Shown here one piece after another: positions 1 through 8,053 of a stretch of 64,000 nucleotides of DNA. Every line of letters starts with the position of its first letter. Position 1 is the stretch's first letter. Position numbers and translations under genes: made by a program. The notes under the pieces were generated by a model that ran no database searches, was not told where the DNA came from, and was given only the letters and a program-made list of their open reading frames with translations. The DNA comes from Hyphomicrobiales bacterium. GTDB lineage: Bacteria; Pseudomonadota; Alphaproteobacteria; Rhizobiales; Rhizobiaceae. The stretch lies in the NCBI GenBank assembly GCA_026400435.1, contig JAPLOZ010000025.1, forward strand, positions 61,012-125,011, given 5' to 3'.

Positions 1-1
1 C

Positions 2-733
2 GCCAAGCCCTGCGACATCACCGCCGTGCGAAATTTGGCGCTGCTCGATCCGCGCGTCGACGAATATATGCGCTATGCCCTGGCCTTCGTCTGCGGCGGC
101 GCATCGGACCTTTCGAAATCGGAACAGGTACTGCAGCGTTTCGGGCTTTGCGAGGACGAGCTCACGTTGTTTCGCTATCGCGGCCATGGCAATCCCGGCG
201 TCAACCGTATCGAAACCAGGGACCGCCGCGCCTTCGAAATCACCTATCGGCAGTTGTGGGAGGACGAGGACAAATGGATGATCCAGCCGCGCTGCAAGAT
301 CTGTCCGGATGCGATCGGCCAGGTGGCGGATATCGCGGTGCATGACGCTTGGCTGAATGGCGGGCCGGCCGTCGAGAACGAACCGCTCAACAGCATCATC
401 GTGCGCTCCGGGCGTGGCCTCGAACTGTTCGACGCGGCGGTCGAGGCCGGCGCTCTGGTGATCAAGCGCGAGACCGACATTGCCGAAATCAGCGAGTTGC
501 AGTCCCACCAGGTGCGCAAGCGGCGCGCCGTCTGGGCCCGGTTGAAAGGCATGGAGATCGCCGGGAGGCCGGTGCCTTTTGTCACCGATCTCGCCCTTGC
601 AGATTGCGCCGCGCAGAATTCGCTGGCGGAGAATCTGGCCGAGGGGCGCGGTGCCCGCGAGCGTGCGCGGCGCGGGCGCCTGGGCGAGGCGCCTGCCGTG
701 CCGCGCGAAGGCAAGGGTGGGCAATCATGTTGA
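2..733 (+). CDS. Coenzyme F420 hydrogenase/dehydrogenase beta-subunit family protein (5' end missing)
   Basis: The frame is open from the window edge (reading KPCDITAVRNLALLDPRVDE), so the true start lies upstream; the first internal start-like codon is GTG at 26. The remaining 243 residues match the C-terminal FrhB domain: a KPCD segment, a conserved FVCGG, and a CKICPD motif followed by a predicted iron-sulfur and flavin region. Family members move electrons between a flavin and a deazaflavin or ferredoxin. Alphaproteobacterial paralogues are usually cytoplasmic proteins of unknown substrate. The C-terminal 30 residues are Arg/Ala-rich low complexity. The next gene starts 13 bp downstream, so they are probably co-transcribed with the flavoprotein and amidohydrolases that follow. 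Confidence 0.8.
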   Translation, partial: AKPCDITAVRNLALLDPRVDEYMRYALAFVCGGASDLSKSEQVLQRFGLCEDELTLFRYRGHGNPGVNRIETRDRRAFEITYRQLWEDEDKWMIQPRCKICPDAIGQVADIAVHDAWLNGGPAVENEPLNSIIVRSGRGLELFDAAVEAGALVIKRETDIAEISELQSHQVRKRRAVWARLKGMEIAGRPVPFVTDLALADCAAQNSLAENLAEGRGARERARRGRLGEAPAVPREGKGGQSC

Positions 734-746
734 GGCATGGGTTGAC

Positions 747-1913
747 ATGAACGCCGCCGCGGAAACGGACGTCATCATTGTCGGCGGCGGCATGGCCGGC
801 GCCGGGGCCGCCTTCGAGATTTCCCGCTCCGCAAAGGTGGTGCTGCTTGAGCGGGAAAGCCGTTGCGGCTATCACAGCACCGGACGCTCGGCGGCGAGCT
901 TCACCGAAAACTACGGCAACGGCATCATCCGTCGTATCGTGCTGGCGAGCCGGTCTTTTCTGACCGAACCGCCGGCCGGCTTTTCCGAATATCCGCTGCT
1001 TGGCAAGCGCGGCATGATCACCGTGGCCCGCGCCGATCAGCTCGGTCTCCTGCGAGAGGATCTGGCGGCCGCGCAGGCGCTGGTGCCCTCGATCGTCGCC
1101 GTGACGCCGGCCGAAGCGATCGCCCGCGTACCGGTGCTGCGCAAGGACTATCTTGCCGGCGCCTATATTGAACCGCATTCGATGGACATCGACGTCAACG
1201 GCCTGCACCAGGGCTATCTGCGCGGCGCCCGCGCGCGCGGCGCGCGCATCGTCACCGATGCCGGCGTGACGACGATCGACCGGCACAGCGGCCAGTGGCG
1301 GGTCGAGACGCCGGCGGGGACTTTCCTTGCGCCAATGCTTGTCAATGCGGCCGGCGCCTGGGGCGACGAGGTCGCCGCCATGGCTGGGGTGCGCCCGGTC
1401 GGCCTGCAGCCGAAGCGCCGAACCGCCTTCAACATTCCGGCGCCCGCCGGCGTCGACATATCACAGTGGCCCCTGGTCAATGATGTCGGCGCCGAATTCT
1501 ATTTCAAACCCGATGCCGGCCAATTGTTCGTCTCTCCGGCCGATGCCACACCGTCGGTGCCCATGGACGCTTATGCCGAGGACATTGACGTCGCCATCGG
1601 CGCCGAGCGCCTCGAAAGGGCGACGACAATCGAGGTGCAGCGCGTTTCGCGCTCGTGGGCCGGCTTGCGGACCTTTGTCGCCGACGGGTCGCCGGTGGTC
1701 GGGCCGGATGACGAGGCTCCGGATTTTATCTGGCTGGTCGGGCAGGGGGGCTACGGCATCAAGACCTCGCCGGCGCTGTCGCGTGTCTGTGCCAGCCTGA
1801 TCGCCGGCAAGGGTTTTCCGGACGATGTCGCAAGGCAAGGCGTTTCGATGGACGATCTCACGCCACACCGGCTGCGCGGCGTCGATCCTCAAGCCAGGCA
1901 GGCTGCTTCATGA
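747..1913 (+). CDS. FAD-dependent oxidoreductase, D-amino-acid/glycine oxidase (DAO) family
   Basis: A 388-residue flavoprotein with an N-terminal dinucleotide-binding motif VIIVGGGMAGAGAAFEI and a STGRSAASF segment that contacts FAD. The C-terminus carries RSWAGLRTFVADGSPVVGPD and GQGGYGIKTSP, typical of DAO-family substrate barrels. It should oxidise an amino acid or secondary amine with release of an imine. The ATG at 747 is chosen because the Rossmann motif begins ten residues later; the frame is open further upstream but that sequence is not family-like. The stop overlaps the next start (ATGA), indicating translational coupling with the M20 amidohydrolase. Substrate is not deducible. Confidence 0.85.
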   Translation: MNAAAETDVIIVGGGMAGAGAAFEISRSAKVVLLERESRCGYHSTGRSAASFTENYGNGIIRRIVLASRSFLTEPPAGFSEYPLLGKRGMITVARADQLGLLREDLAAAQALVPSIVAVTPAEAIARVPVLRKDYLAGAYIEPHSMDIDVNGLHQGYLRGARARGARIVTDAGVTTIDRHSGQWRVETPAGTFLAPMLVNAAGAWGDEVAAMAGVRPVGLQPKRRTAFNIPAPAGVDISQWPLVNDVGAEFYFKPDAGQLFVSPADATPSVPMDAYAEDIDVAIGAERLERATTIEVQRVSRSWAGLRTFVADGSPVVGPDDEAPDFIWLVGQGGYGIKTSPALSRVCASLIAGKGFPDDVARQGVSMDDLTPHRLRGVDPQARQAAS

Positions 1914-3184
1914 GCAATGCCGCGTTGACAGCCGGCGGCAGGCTTGCCGCCAATTTGCTTGAGAGGCTTGCGCAAGCCACGGCTGACCTTCCGGGCGTGA
2001 CGCGTGCGGCTTATGGGCCGGGCGAGCGTTTTGCCCATGACCTCATTCGCGACGAAGCCGAGCAGATCGGCGCGAAGGCGCGTGTCGATGCCGCGGGCAA
2101 CCTCTATTTGACGCTGAAGGGCCGCAATCCCGATTTGCCGGCGATCGTTGTCGGTTCGCATCTCGACAGCGTGCCGCATGGCGGCAATTTCGACGGTGCC
2201 GCGGGCGTTTTGGCGGGGCTGGCGGTGATGGCCGAGCTGGTCCGGCAAGGCATCCAATTGCCGCGCGACCTGATCCTGTTCGCGGCGCGCGCCGAGGAAG
2301 CGGTCTGGTTTCCGTTGTCCTACCCCGGCAGCCGGGCCGCGCTCGGCCTGCTGGAGCCGACAGCACTGGAGGCGAAGCGTTCCGACAGTGGACGCTCTCT
2401 GGCTGACCATATGTTGGAGGAGGGCTTCGACCCTGATGCCGTGCGCCGCGGTGCGCCGGGTATCGATGCCGAACAGATCGCGGCTTTCGTCGAAGTGCAT
2501 ATAGAGCAGGGACCACGCCTGATCGCAGCCGGCGCGCCGGTCGGCATCGTCACCGGGATCGCCGGTGGGTTTCGCCATGTCGATGCGAGATGCCTTGGTG
2601 CTTATGGCCATTCCGGCGCCGAGCCGCGCTTTGCCCGCCACGACAGCGTGCTCGGCTTTGCCGATCTGGTCGCTGGCCTTGAAGCGGAATGGGACGCACT
2701 CGAGCGCGACGGGCATGAGGCCACGATCACTTTCGGTCGCGTGGAATCGGATCCGAGCCAGCATGGTGGCAGCCGCGTGCTTGGCGACCTTCGCTTCACG
2801 CTCGATGTGCGCAGCGCCGAGGCCGCGGTGCTGGACCGGATCGAGGCTAAGCTGCACGCGCTTTTCGCAGAAGTGGGCAACAAGCGCGGCGTCAGTTTCG
2901 AGGCTGGGCCAAGGTTCACCTGGGAGCCGGCGACCATGTCGCCGGCGTTGATTGCGAGGCTGGACCGCGCCGCTGCCGAGCTGCGAATTCAGGCGCCGCA
3001 TGTGCCGAGCGGAGCGGGGCATGACGCGGCCAGCTTTGCCGGCGCCGGCATTGCGACCGCCATGATCTTCGTGCGCAACGAGAACGGAAGCCACAACCCG
3101 CATGAAGCGATGGAAATCGCCGACCTCGACCAGGCGATCCGTTTGCTAGTTCAGTTCATTGCCCACTTTGACAACCCCCCGTGA
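1910..3184 (+). CDS. Zn-dependent amidohydrolase, M20 family (N-carbamoyl-L-amino-acid hydrolase / allantoate amidohydrolase type)
   Basis: A 424-residue M20/M28-fold hydrolase with VGSHLDSVPHGGNFDGAAGV (metal ligands about H84 and D95), a RAEEAVWFP acidic pair near residue 130, VEVHIEQGP, and the terminal SHNPHE ligand segment. The family hydrolyses N-carbamoyl or ureido amino acids to the free amino acid, CO2 and ammonia. The acidic motif has AVWFP where many members have GxRF, so substrate prediction from family alone is weak. It lies between a flavin oxidase and an isochorismatase-fold amidase, which fits breakdown of a hydantoin, ureido or carbamoyl compound. Length is normal. Confidence 0.85.
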   Translation: MSNAALTAGGRLAANLLERLAQATADLPGVTRAAYGPGERFAHDLIRDEAEQIGAKARVDAAGNLYLTLKGRNPDLPAIVVGSHLDSVPHGGNFDGAAGVLAGLAVMAELVRQGIQLPRDLILFAARAEEAVWFPLSYPGSRAALGLLEPTALEAKRSDSGRSLADHMLEEGFDPDAVRRGAPGIDAEQIAAFVEVHIEQGPRLIAAGAPVGIVTGIAGGFRHVDARCLGAYGHSGAEPRFARHDSVLGFADLVAGLEAEWDALERDGHEATITFGRVESDPSQHGGSRVLGDLRFTLDVRSAEAAVLDRIEAKLHALFAEVGNKRGVSFEAGPRFTWEPATMSPALIARLDRAAAELRIQAPHVPSGAGHDAASFAGAGIATAMIFVRNENGSHNPHEAMEIADLDQAIRLLVQFIAHFDNPP

Positions 3185-3855
3185 CAGCCGTGAACCTTGC
3201 CGCGACCGCTTTGCTTGTCATCGATCTTCAGAACGAATACCGTTCCGGCGCGGCTTGGCCGGTCGTCGGCTACGACGCGGTGCTCGCCAATGCCGCAGCG
3301 CTGATCGAAACCGCTCGCGCAGCAGGCGTGCCCGTCATCCATGCGCAGGCCTGGGTGAAGCCGGAACAACGCGGTGGCTATGCGAGGCAGGAAGAGATCC
3401 TGACCGAGGAACTCCGCTCCGCCGTGGCCGGCAGCGATGGCGCGGCGATCTGCGCCGAGGTGGCGGCGCTGCCCGGCGACATCGTCATCCACAAGCACTG
3501 GCCGAGCGCCTTTTGCCGCACCGATCTTTCAACTCGGCTTGCTGACCGCAAGATCGAGAACTTGATTGTTGCAGGCGTGCTGACCGACAGCTGCGTGACC
3601 GCCAGCGTGTTCGACGCGGTCTATCAGGGGTTCAGGGTCTGGCTGGTCAAGGAGGCCTGCGGCAGCATGAGCGAAGCCATGCAGCGCACCGGCATGCTCG
3701 ACATGGCCAACCGGCTCTATGGCGGCGGCATCCTGCGCCTGCCGGAGGCGCTGAAGGCGCTCGCCGGCCAACCTTTCGACGGCTGGCGCTGCACGCGCCC
3801 GGTGGAGTTCGTCTACACGCTGGAGACGGTGGACCGGATCTACGAGGCCTTGTGA
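3181..3855 (+). CDS. Isochorismatase-family cysteine amidohydrolase
   Basis: A 224-residue protein with the complete Asp-Lys-Cys triad: D15 in LLVIDLQNEY, K105 in VIHKHWPSAF and C138 in LTDSCVTASVFDA. It starts with GTG overlapping the stop of the M20 gene (GTGA); a second GTG at 3190 is possible. Members include nicotinamidases, ureidoacrylate amidase and N-carbamoylsarcosine amidase. Given the adjacent sarcosine oxidase cluster, N-carbamoylsarcosine amidase is an attractive reading, but it is inference only. It is the last gene of the forward operon and is convergent with the methyltransferase operon. Confidence 0.85.
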   Translation: MTAVNLAATALLVIDLQNEYRSGAAWPVVGYDAVLANAAALIETARAAGVPVIHAQAWVKPEQRGGYARQEEILTEELRSAVAGSDGAAICAEVAALPGDIVIHKHWPSAFCRTDLSTRLADRKIENLIVAGVLTDSCVTASVFDAVYQGFRVWLVKEACGSMSEAMQRTGMLDMANRLYGGGILRLPEALKALAGQPFDGWRCTRPVEFVYTLETVDRIYEAL

Positions 3856-4004
3856 TCGGCTCCGCAACCGCAAGCGTCTCCGAAATCCCTTGAAGCCGAG
3901 CGCTTGATGACCATGCCCGGCAGCGCTCTGGCCGCCCTGCCGCCAGTCCACACGGACACGCCGTTGACGCACGTCGCGTGCCGGATGACGAGATCGTCGT
4001 GCAT
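3840..4004 (-). pseudogene. Relic of an N-acyl-D-amino-acid deacylase (internal deletion)
   Basis: A 54-codon reverse frame starting with ATG at 4004, 12 bp after the MttB stop. It joins the first strand of an amidohydrolase (MHDDLVIRHAT) directly to a typical C-terminus of the D-aminoacylase family (VNGVSVWTGGRAARALPGMV, then IKR). About 500 residues, including every metal ligand, are absent. The frame overlaps the 3' end of the isochorismatase gene on the other strand. The position suggests the intact gene was once the last cistron of the sarcosine oxidase/methyltransferase operon. The identification rests on my recognition of both termini and is not proven. Confidence 0.5.
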
Positions 4005-4016
4005 CACGCGGATTTC

Positions 4017-5558
4017 CTAAGCTTCCGTAGTGGCGGCGATCTCCTCGCGGCGTCGGGCGACATAGGCGTCGAGTTCCTCGCGGATCGCGGGATCCATCAC
4101 CGGTTCTTCGTAGTCGTGAAGTGCCTGCTGCCAGAGTTCCGTCGCCCGCTCGAGCGCATCCTTGCTGCCCGCTTCCTCCCAGGCACCGTGGTTCTGCCAG
4201 TTCGACAGCATCGGCTGGTAAAAGGCGGTGGTGTAGCGCGACATGGTGTGCTCGGCGCCGAAGAAATGGCCGCCTGCCGGTACCGACTTGATCGCCTCGA
4301 AACCGAGATCGTCCTCCTCGAACGGCAGCGGGCGCAGGAACTCCATCATGTTCTGGAGTATCTCGACATCGAGGACGAGCTTTTCATAGGAAGCCGTCAA
4401 GCCGCCTTCAAGCCAGCCCGCCGCATGGTAAATCAAATTGGCGCCACCCAGCACCGCGCCCCACGTCGCCATCTCCGTCTCATAGGCAGCCTGGAGGTCA
4501 ACGACGTTCGATGCATTGGCGTTCGATGTCCGGTAGGGCAGGTTGTAGCGACGGGCAAGCTGTCCGGCGATGATATTGGCCTTGGCGTTCTCCGGCGTGC
4601 CGAAGGCCGGGGCGCCCGACTTCATGTCGACGTTCGAGGTGAAGGCGCCGTACATGACCGGCGTGCCGGCATTGACGAGCTGGGTGAGCACCACGCCGAA
4701 AAGGGCCTCCGCATTCTGCTGGCAGAGTGCCGCCGCGAGCGTGACCGGCGTCATCGCCCCCATCAGCGTGAAGGGCGTGACGGTGACCGGCTGGCCGTGC
4801 TCAGCCATGGCGATCAGGCCTTCGGCCATCGCATCGTCGAACAGCCTGGGCGAGTTGATGGATATGATGGTCGTCACGCCGGGCGAGGCGCGCATGTCCT
4901 CGACGGAAATGCCACGCGCGATTGCCATCATGTTGATCCCGTCCATCGCCCGTGCACGGCCAATTGCCGTGCAATGGAAGGAGAGATCGCTGAGCGTCAA
5001 ATTGGCGTAATAGGTGTCGAGGTGGCGCGAATTGGCCGGCAATTCCATCGGTGCAAGCACCTGGTTGCCGATGATGTGGATAGCGTTGAAATGGTGCGCC
5101 AGGCGGATGAAGTTCCGGTAATCGGCCAGGTTTCCCTGACGGCGACCGTTGATGCGGTCATGCACATTGGGCGGGCCGGCGACCAGGCCGAACACCAGCG
5201 ATTTCCCGCCCAGGTGAACCCGCTTCTCGGGGTTGCGGCTGGTCAGCGTAAAGGAGGAGGGAACCGTACGCAGCGCTTCCAGAACCAGGCTCTCGTCGAC
5301 GCGGATGGTCATCGTCTCGCGGTCGACGATTGCGCCCGCGGCGGCGAAAAGGTCCATCACCCGCTCGCTCATGACGCGGATGCCGAGCTCCGACAGGATG
5401 CGCATGGATGTGTCGTGCAGCCGCTCCATCCGGTCCTCGTCGAGAAGCTGCATGGGCGGATACGGGTTCTCGACATGTTGCCATGGGAGCTGTGCGATGC
5501 CGCCCCCGCCGCGTCCCAGTTTTGATTTGCGGCCTCCGCCGCGTCGGTCTTGCGTCAT
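4017..5558 (-). CDS. Trimethylamine/glycine-betaine methyltransferase family protein (MttB-like, non-pyrrolysine)
   Basis: A 513-residue member of the MttB superfamily, which transfers a methyl group from a quaternary or tertiary amine to a corrinoid protein. Conserved stretches include the N-terminal PYPPMQLLDEDRMERLH, FGLVAGPPNVHD and SNANASNVVDLQAAYETEMA. The frame has no internal TAG, so this is a non-pyrrolysine member. The ATG at 5558 is preceded by GGGGGAAG at good spacing; the longer frame upstream is Arg-rich and overlaps the previous gene. No corrinoid protein or activator is visible, so the acceptor must lie elsewhere. Position downstream of sarcosine oxidase supports a role in demethylating a betaine-type substrate. 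Confidence 0.85.
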   Translation of the reverse strand: MTQDRRGGGRKSKLGRGGGGIAQLPWQHVENPYPPMQLLDEDRMERLHDTSMRILSELGIRVMSERVMDLFAAAGAIVDRETMTIRVDESLVLEALRTVPSSFTLTSRNPEKRVHLGGKSLVFGLVAGPPNVHDRINGRRQGNLADYRNFIRLAHHFNAIHIIGNQVLAPMELPANSRHLDTYYANLTLSDLSFHCTAIGRARAMDGINMMAIARGISVEDMRASPGVTTIISINSPRLFDDAMAEGLIAMAEHGQPVTVTPFTLMGAMTPVTLAAALCQQNAEALFGVVLTQLVNAGTPVMYGAFTSNVDMKSGAPAFGTPENAKANIIAGQLARRYNLPYRTSNANASNVVDLQAAYETEMATWGAVLGGANLIYHAAGWLEGGLTASYEKLVLDVEILQNMMEFLRPLPFEEDDLGFEAIKSVPAGGHFFGAEHTMSRYTTAFYQPMLSNWQNHGAWEEAGSKDALERATELWQQALHDYEEPVMDPAIREELDAYVARRREEIAATTEA

Positions 5559-5578
5559 GAAACTTCTTCCCCCGCGGC

Positions 5579-6547
5579 CTAGTAGCCGCGCTCCGGATTG
5601 ACGACGTTTTCGAGAGGACTGGCGCTGCGATAGCGCTTTAGGTTGTCGGCGAACATGCGCACCGCTTTGACGTCCCACCCCTCGTAGACCGCCGCACAGT
5701 GCGGGGTGATAGCGACGTTGTCATGGCCCCACAGAGGGTGGTCCGCGGGCAACGGCTCGGTGGCAAAGACATCCAGCGCCGCGCCCTTGATGCGCTTTTC
5801 GTCAAGCGCGCCGAGCAGCGCCGCTTCCTCGACGACGCCGCCGCGCGAGATGTCGACGAGGACGGCGGAAGGCTTCATCGCGGCGAAGGCCGCCGTGCCG
5901 AGCAGGCCCCGCGTGGCGGCCAGTAGCGGCACGCAGCAGACGATGAAGTCGGCCCGGCCGATCAAGGTCAGCAAAGCCTCCGGCCCATGGACCTCGTCGA
6001 GGCAGGGCGTGGGCTTGGGACGTGCGCGAATGCCCAGCGTGCACATGCCCATCGCCTGGGCGCGCCGTGCCACCGCCGCGCCAGTCTTGCCAAGGCCGAT
6101 GATGAGGACGGTCTTGCCCTCGATCGGCTCGACGCGGCTGCCGCCCCATTGGCGCGCCAGCTGGCGACGCTCGAAACCGCGCAGGTCGAGCGAGAAGGAG
6201 AGCATAGCGCCCAACGCATATTCGGCGAGCATTCCAGCCGCGACGCCTGCGGCGTTGGTCACCGTCACATGCGCCGGATTCCAATGGCCGAGGTGGTCCG
6301 TTCCGGAGCCGCCGACCGATACCCATTTCACCGTCGCGCTTTCGACGAGCGCCTGGCGCGGATAGCGTGGCGTGCCGTCGAAGCGCACGGAATAGACCAC
6401 CTCCGCCGCCACCCGCCCAATCAGCTCGGGCAGCCCGACATAGCTGTCGCAACAGTGGACGGCGAGATCCGGATGCGTCTCCTGCAGTACCGCCAGGGCC
6501 ACCGCAGGCCGGTCGGTGTGCAGGATGACAGACGGATCAGCGAACAT
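5579..6547 (-). CDS. D-isomer-specific 2-hydroxyacid dehydrogenase family protein
   Basis: A 322-residue NAD(P)-dependent dehydrogenase. The Rossmann motif is GLGKTG at about 151-156, the Arg-containing motif is DISRGGVVEEAAL, the Glu is in FATEPLP and the catalytic His is in ITPHCAAVYEG. It would interconvert a 2-keto acid and D-2-hydroxyacid such as glyoxylate/glycolate or hydroxypyruvate/glycerate, which would suit the C2 products of amine oxidation. I prefer the ATG at 6547, 10 bp after the upstream stop; a TTG at 6571 would overlap that gene. It is followed by the MttB-like gene after 20 bp. Confidence 0.8.
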   Translation of the reverse strand: MFADPSVILHTDRPAVALAVLQETHPDLAVHCCDSYVGLPELIGRVAAEVVYSVRFDGTPRYPRQALVESATVKWVSVGGSGTDHLGHWNPAHVTVTNAAGVAAGMLAEYALGAMLSFSLDLRGFERRQLARQWGGSRVEPIEGKTVLIIGLGKTGAAVARRAQAMGMCTLGIRARPKPTPCLDEVHGPEALLTLIGRADFIVCCVPLLAATRGLLGTAAFAAMKPSAVLVDISRGGVVEEAALLGALDEKRIKGAALDVFATEPLPADHPLWGHDNVAITPHCAAVYEGWDVKAVRMFADNLKRYRSASPLENVVNPERGY

Positions 6548-6557
6548 GATGCAGTTC

Positions 6558-7466
6558 TCAGCTTTGGCCAATGTGGTCCGCCGAGGCGCCCAGTGCAGCG
6601 ATCATCCGATCTCCAAGGTCGAGTGTCGCATTCTCGTGCGGCGCCCGCAGGTTCAGCCAGCGGCTGTCGCCGGAGCGCACCGCCAGCACCGCCTTCATCG
6701 CCGGAATGAGACCGGCGTCCTGGATCGTCTTGCGGAACAATTTGACCGCGACGTCCGCTTCGGTGACGTCCTGGTTCGCAACCGCCGCCTCATAGAGGGC
6801 GCGAATGGCCGCGGCATTGAGGTTGACGGTAGCCGAGATGCAGCCGGCCGCACCGCTGGCGAGGCCCTTGGTCAGCATCGCCTCCGAACTCGGGAAGACG
6901 GCGACCGCAGGTGCGGCCTTGATCACGGCCGCGGTGTTGTTCCAGTCGCCGGCGCTGTCCTTGTAGGCCACGACCGTGTCGGGGAATGCCTGGTTCAGCG
7001 TTGCGGTCAAGGCAGGGCTGACCGGCACGCCGGAGTTCTGCGGGATGTGATAGAGGATGACGCGCATCGCCGGGTTCGCCACCCGCTCGATCAACTCGCT
7101 GTAGTAGCGGGCCTGCCCGCCGTCGCCGGCGGCGGTGTAGAAGAAGGACGGCAGCACCATCACACTGGCGCAGCCGAGACCGACCGCATGGGCCGACAGC
7201 TCGACCGTTTCCGGCAGGGCGGTGACACCGGTTCCGGGCATCAGTCGATCTGGCGCGATACCGGCTTCGACCAGCCACTCCAGCGCTTGCATGCGCTCGC
7301 GCAGCGAGAGCGACAGCGCTTCGCCGGTTGTGCCGAACGGCGACAGGAAATGCGCCCCTTGGCCGAGTACCCACTTGGCATGCGAAATCCAGAGATCCCG
7401 GGCGATGCGGCCGTCTTCTTCGAACGGCGTCAGGATCGGAGCGATTGTTCCTTGCGGGCGTGTCAT
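6558..7466 (-). CDS. Dihydrodipicolinate synthase (DapA)/N-acetylneuraminate lyase family protein
   Basis: A 302-residue class I aldolase-fold protein with GTTGE (45-49), Y139 in RVILYHIPQNSG and the Schiff-base lysine K169 in VVAYKDSAGD. True lysine-biosynthetic DapA is usually encoded elsewhere; members inside catabolic operons commonly cleave or condense pyruvate with other aldehydes. It overlaps the soxG stop by 4 bp, so it belongs to the sarcosine oxidase transcription unit. A role in handling a 2-keto acid product is inference. Confidence 0.85.
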   Translation of the reverse strand: MTRPQGTIAPILTPFEEDGRIARDLWISHAKWVLGQGAHFLSPFGTTGEALSLSLRERMQALEWLVEAGIAPDRLMPGTGVTALPETVELSAHAVGLGCASVMVLPSFFYTAAGDGGQARYYSELIERVANPAMRVILYHIPQNSGVPVSPALTATLNQAFPDTVVAYKDSAGDWNNTAAVIKAAPAVAVFPSSEAMLTKGLASGAAGCISATVNLNAAAIRALYEAAVANQDVTEADVAVKLFRKTIQDAGLIPAMKAVLAVRSGDSRWLNLRAPHENATLDLGDRMIAALGASADHIGQS

Positions 7467-8053
7467 ATGTTTCCTTCCGTTTCGGTCGGTAGATCTTGGC
7501 AGTATGGGGTGACCGCCGCCACTGCCCTAGCGAAGTAGGCCGACGCGGTGACGTCGAACAAGACGTCAAAACCGGCCGGCGCGCGGACCAGGACAGCCTC
7601 GACCTGGGCAACGCGCGTCTGTGCTATGTCCTCGACGCCGAATTTGTCGGCCCTCAGGTCGAGCGCGCACAGCCGCTGCATCGCTTGCGGAGCCCGCAGC
7701 CCTGATAGGCGCAGCCACGCCCAGCCTTCTTCGCGCCAGGACGAATAGCCTTTCGCCCCGCTGTCGCGTACCCAGGCCTCCCTGAGCCCAGCCAGTGCCT
7801 CGCCGCCACCCTCTGCGAGCAGCAAAATATCTTCGTTGCCCAGGCGCAGCAAACGCATGCCGCGATACGCGCCGATACGGTTGATGTCCGGCAGCGATAT
7901 GCCGCGGGACTTGAGCCAGGCTGCGCTGCCGCCGCCCTTGAGGCCGAAACGCGGGCAGGCGGTCAGGTCGGCCAGCGCCACGGCGCCCGCCTGCAATGTA
8001 GTGCCCTCGGCCGCGCCGCCGGCCATGAACGGATAGGTCGCCGTCGCCTCCAT
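7463..8053 (-). CDS. soxG: Sarcosine oxidase subunit gamma
   Basis: A 196-residue protein with the weakly conserved gamma-subunit pattern: a central GSAAWLKSRGI, GNEDILLLAE, and the late WAWLRLSGLRAPQAMQRLCA and DVTASAYFARAV segments. Gamma folds like a GcvT fragment and completes the heterotetramer. It sits immediately after soxA with no intergenic gap. Order here is soxB-soxD-soxA-soxG, the classical arrangement. Confidence 0.85.
   Translation of the reverse strand: MEATATYPFMAGGAAEGTTLQAGAVALADLTACPRFGLKGGGSAAWLKSRGISLPDINRIGAYRGMRLLRLGNEDILLLAEGGGEALAGLREAWVRDSGAKGYSSWREEGWAWLRLSGLRAPQAMQRLCALDLRADKFGVEDIAQTRVAQVEAVLVRAPAGFDVLFDVTASAYFARAVAAVTPYCQDLPTETEGNI

Noticed and set aside
3978..5525. 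A 515-codon forward frame opposite the MttB-like gene
   Set aside because: It mirrors the MttB coding frame, has no recognisable domain and no ribosome site.
4017..5558. Possible pyrrolysine-containing trimethylamine methyltransferase
   Set aside because: There is no in-frame TAG before the terminal stop, and no pyl genes are seen.
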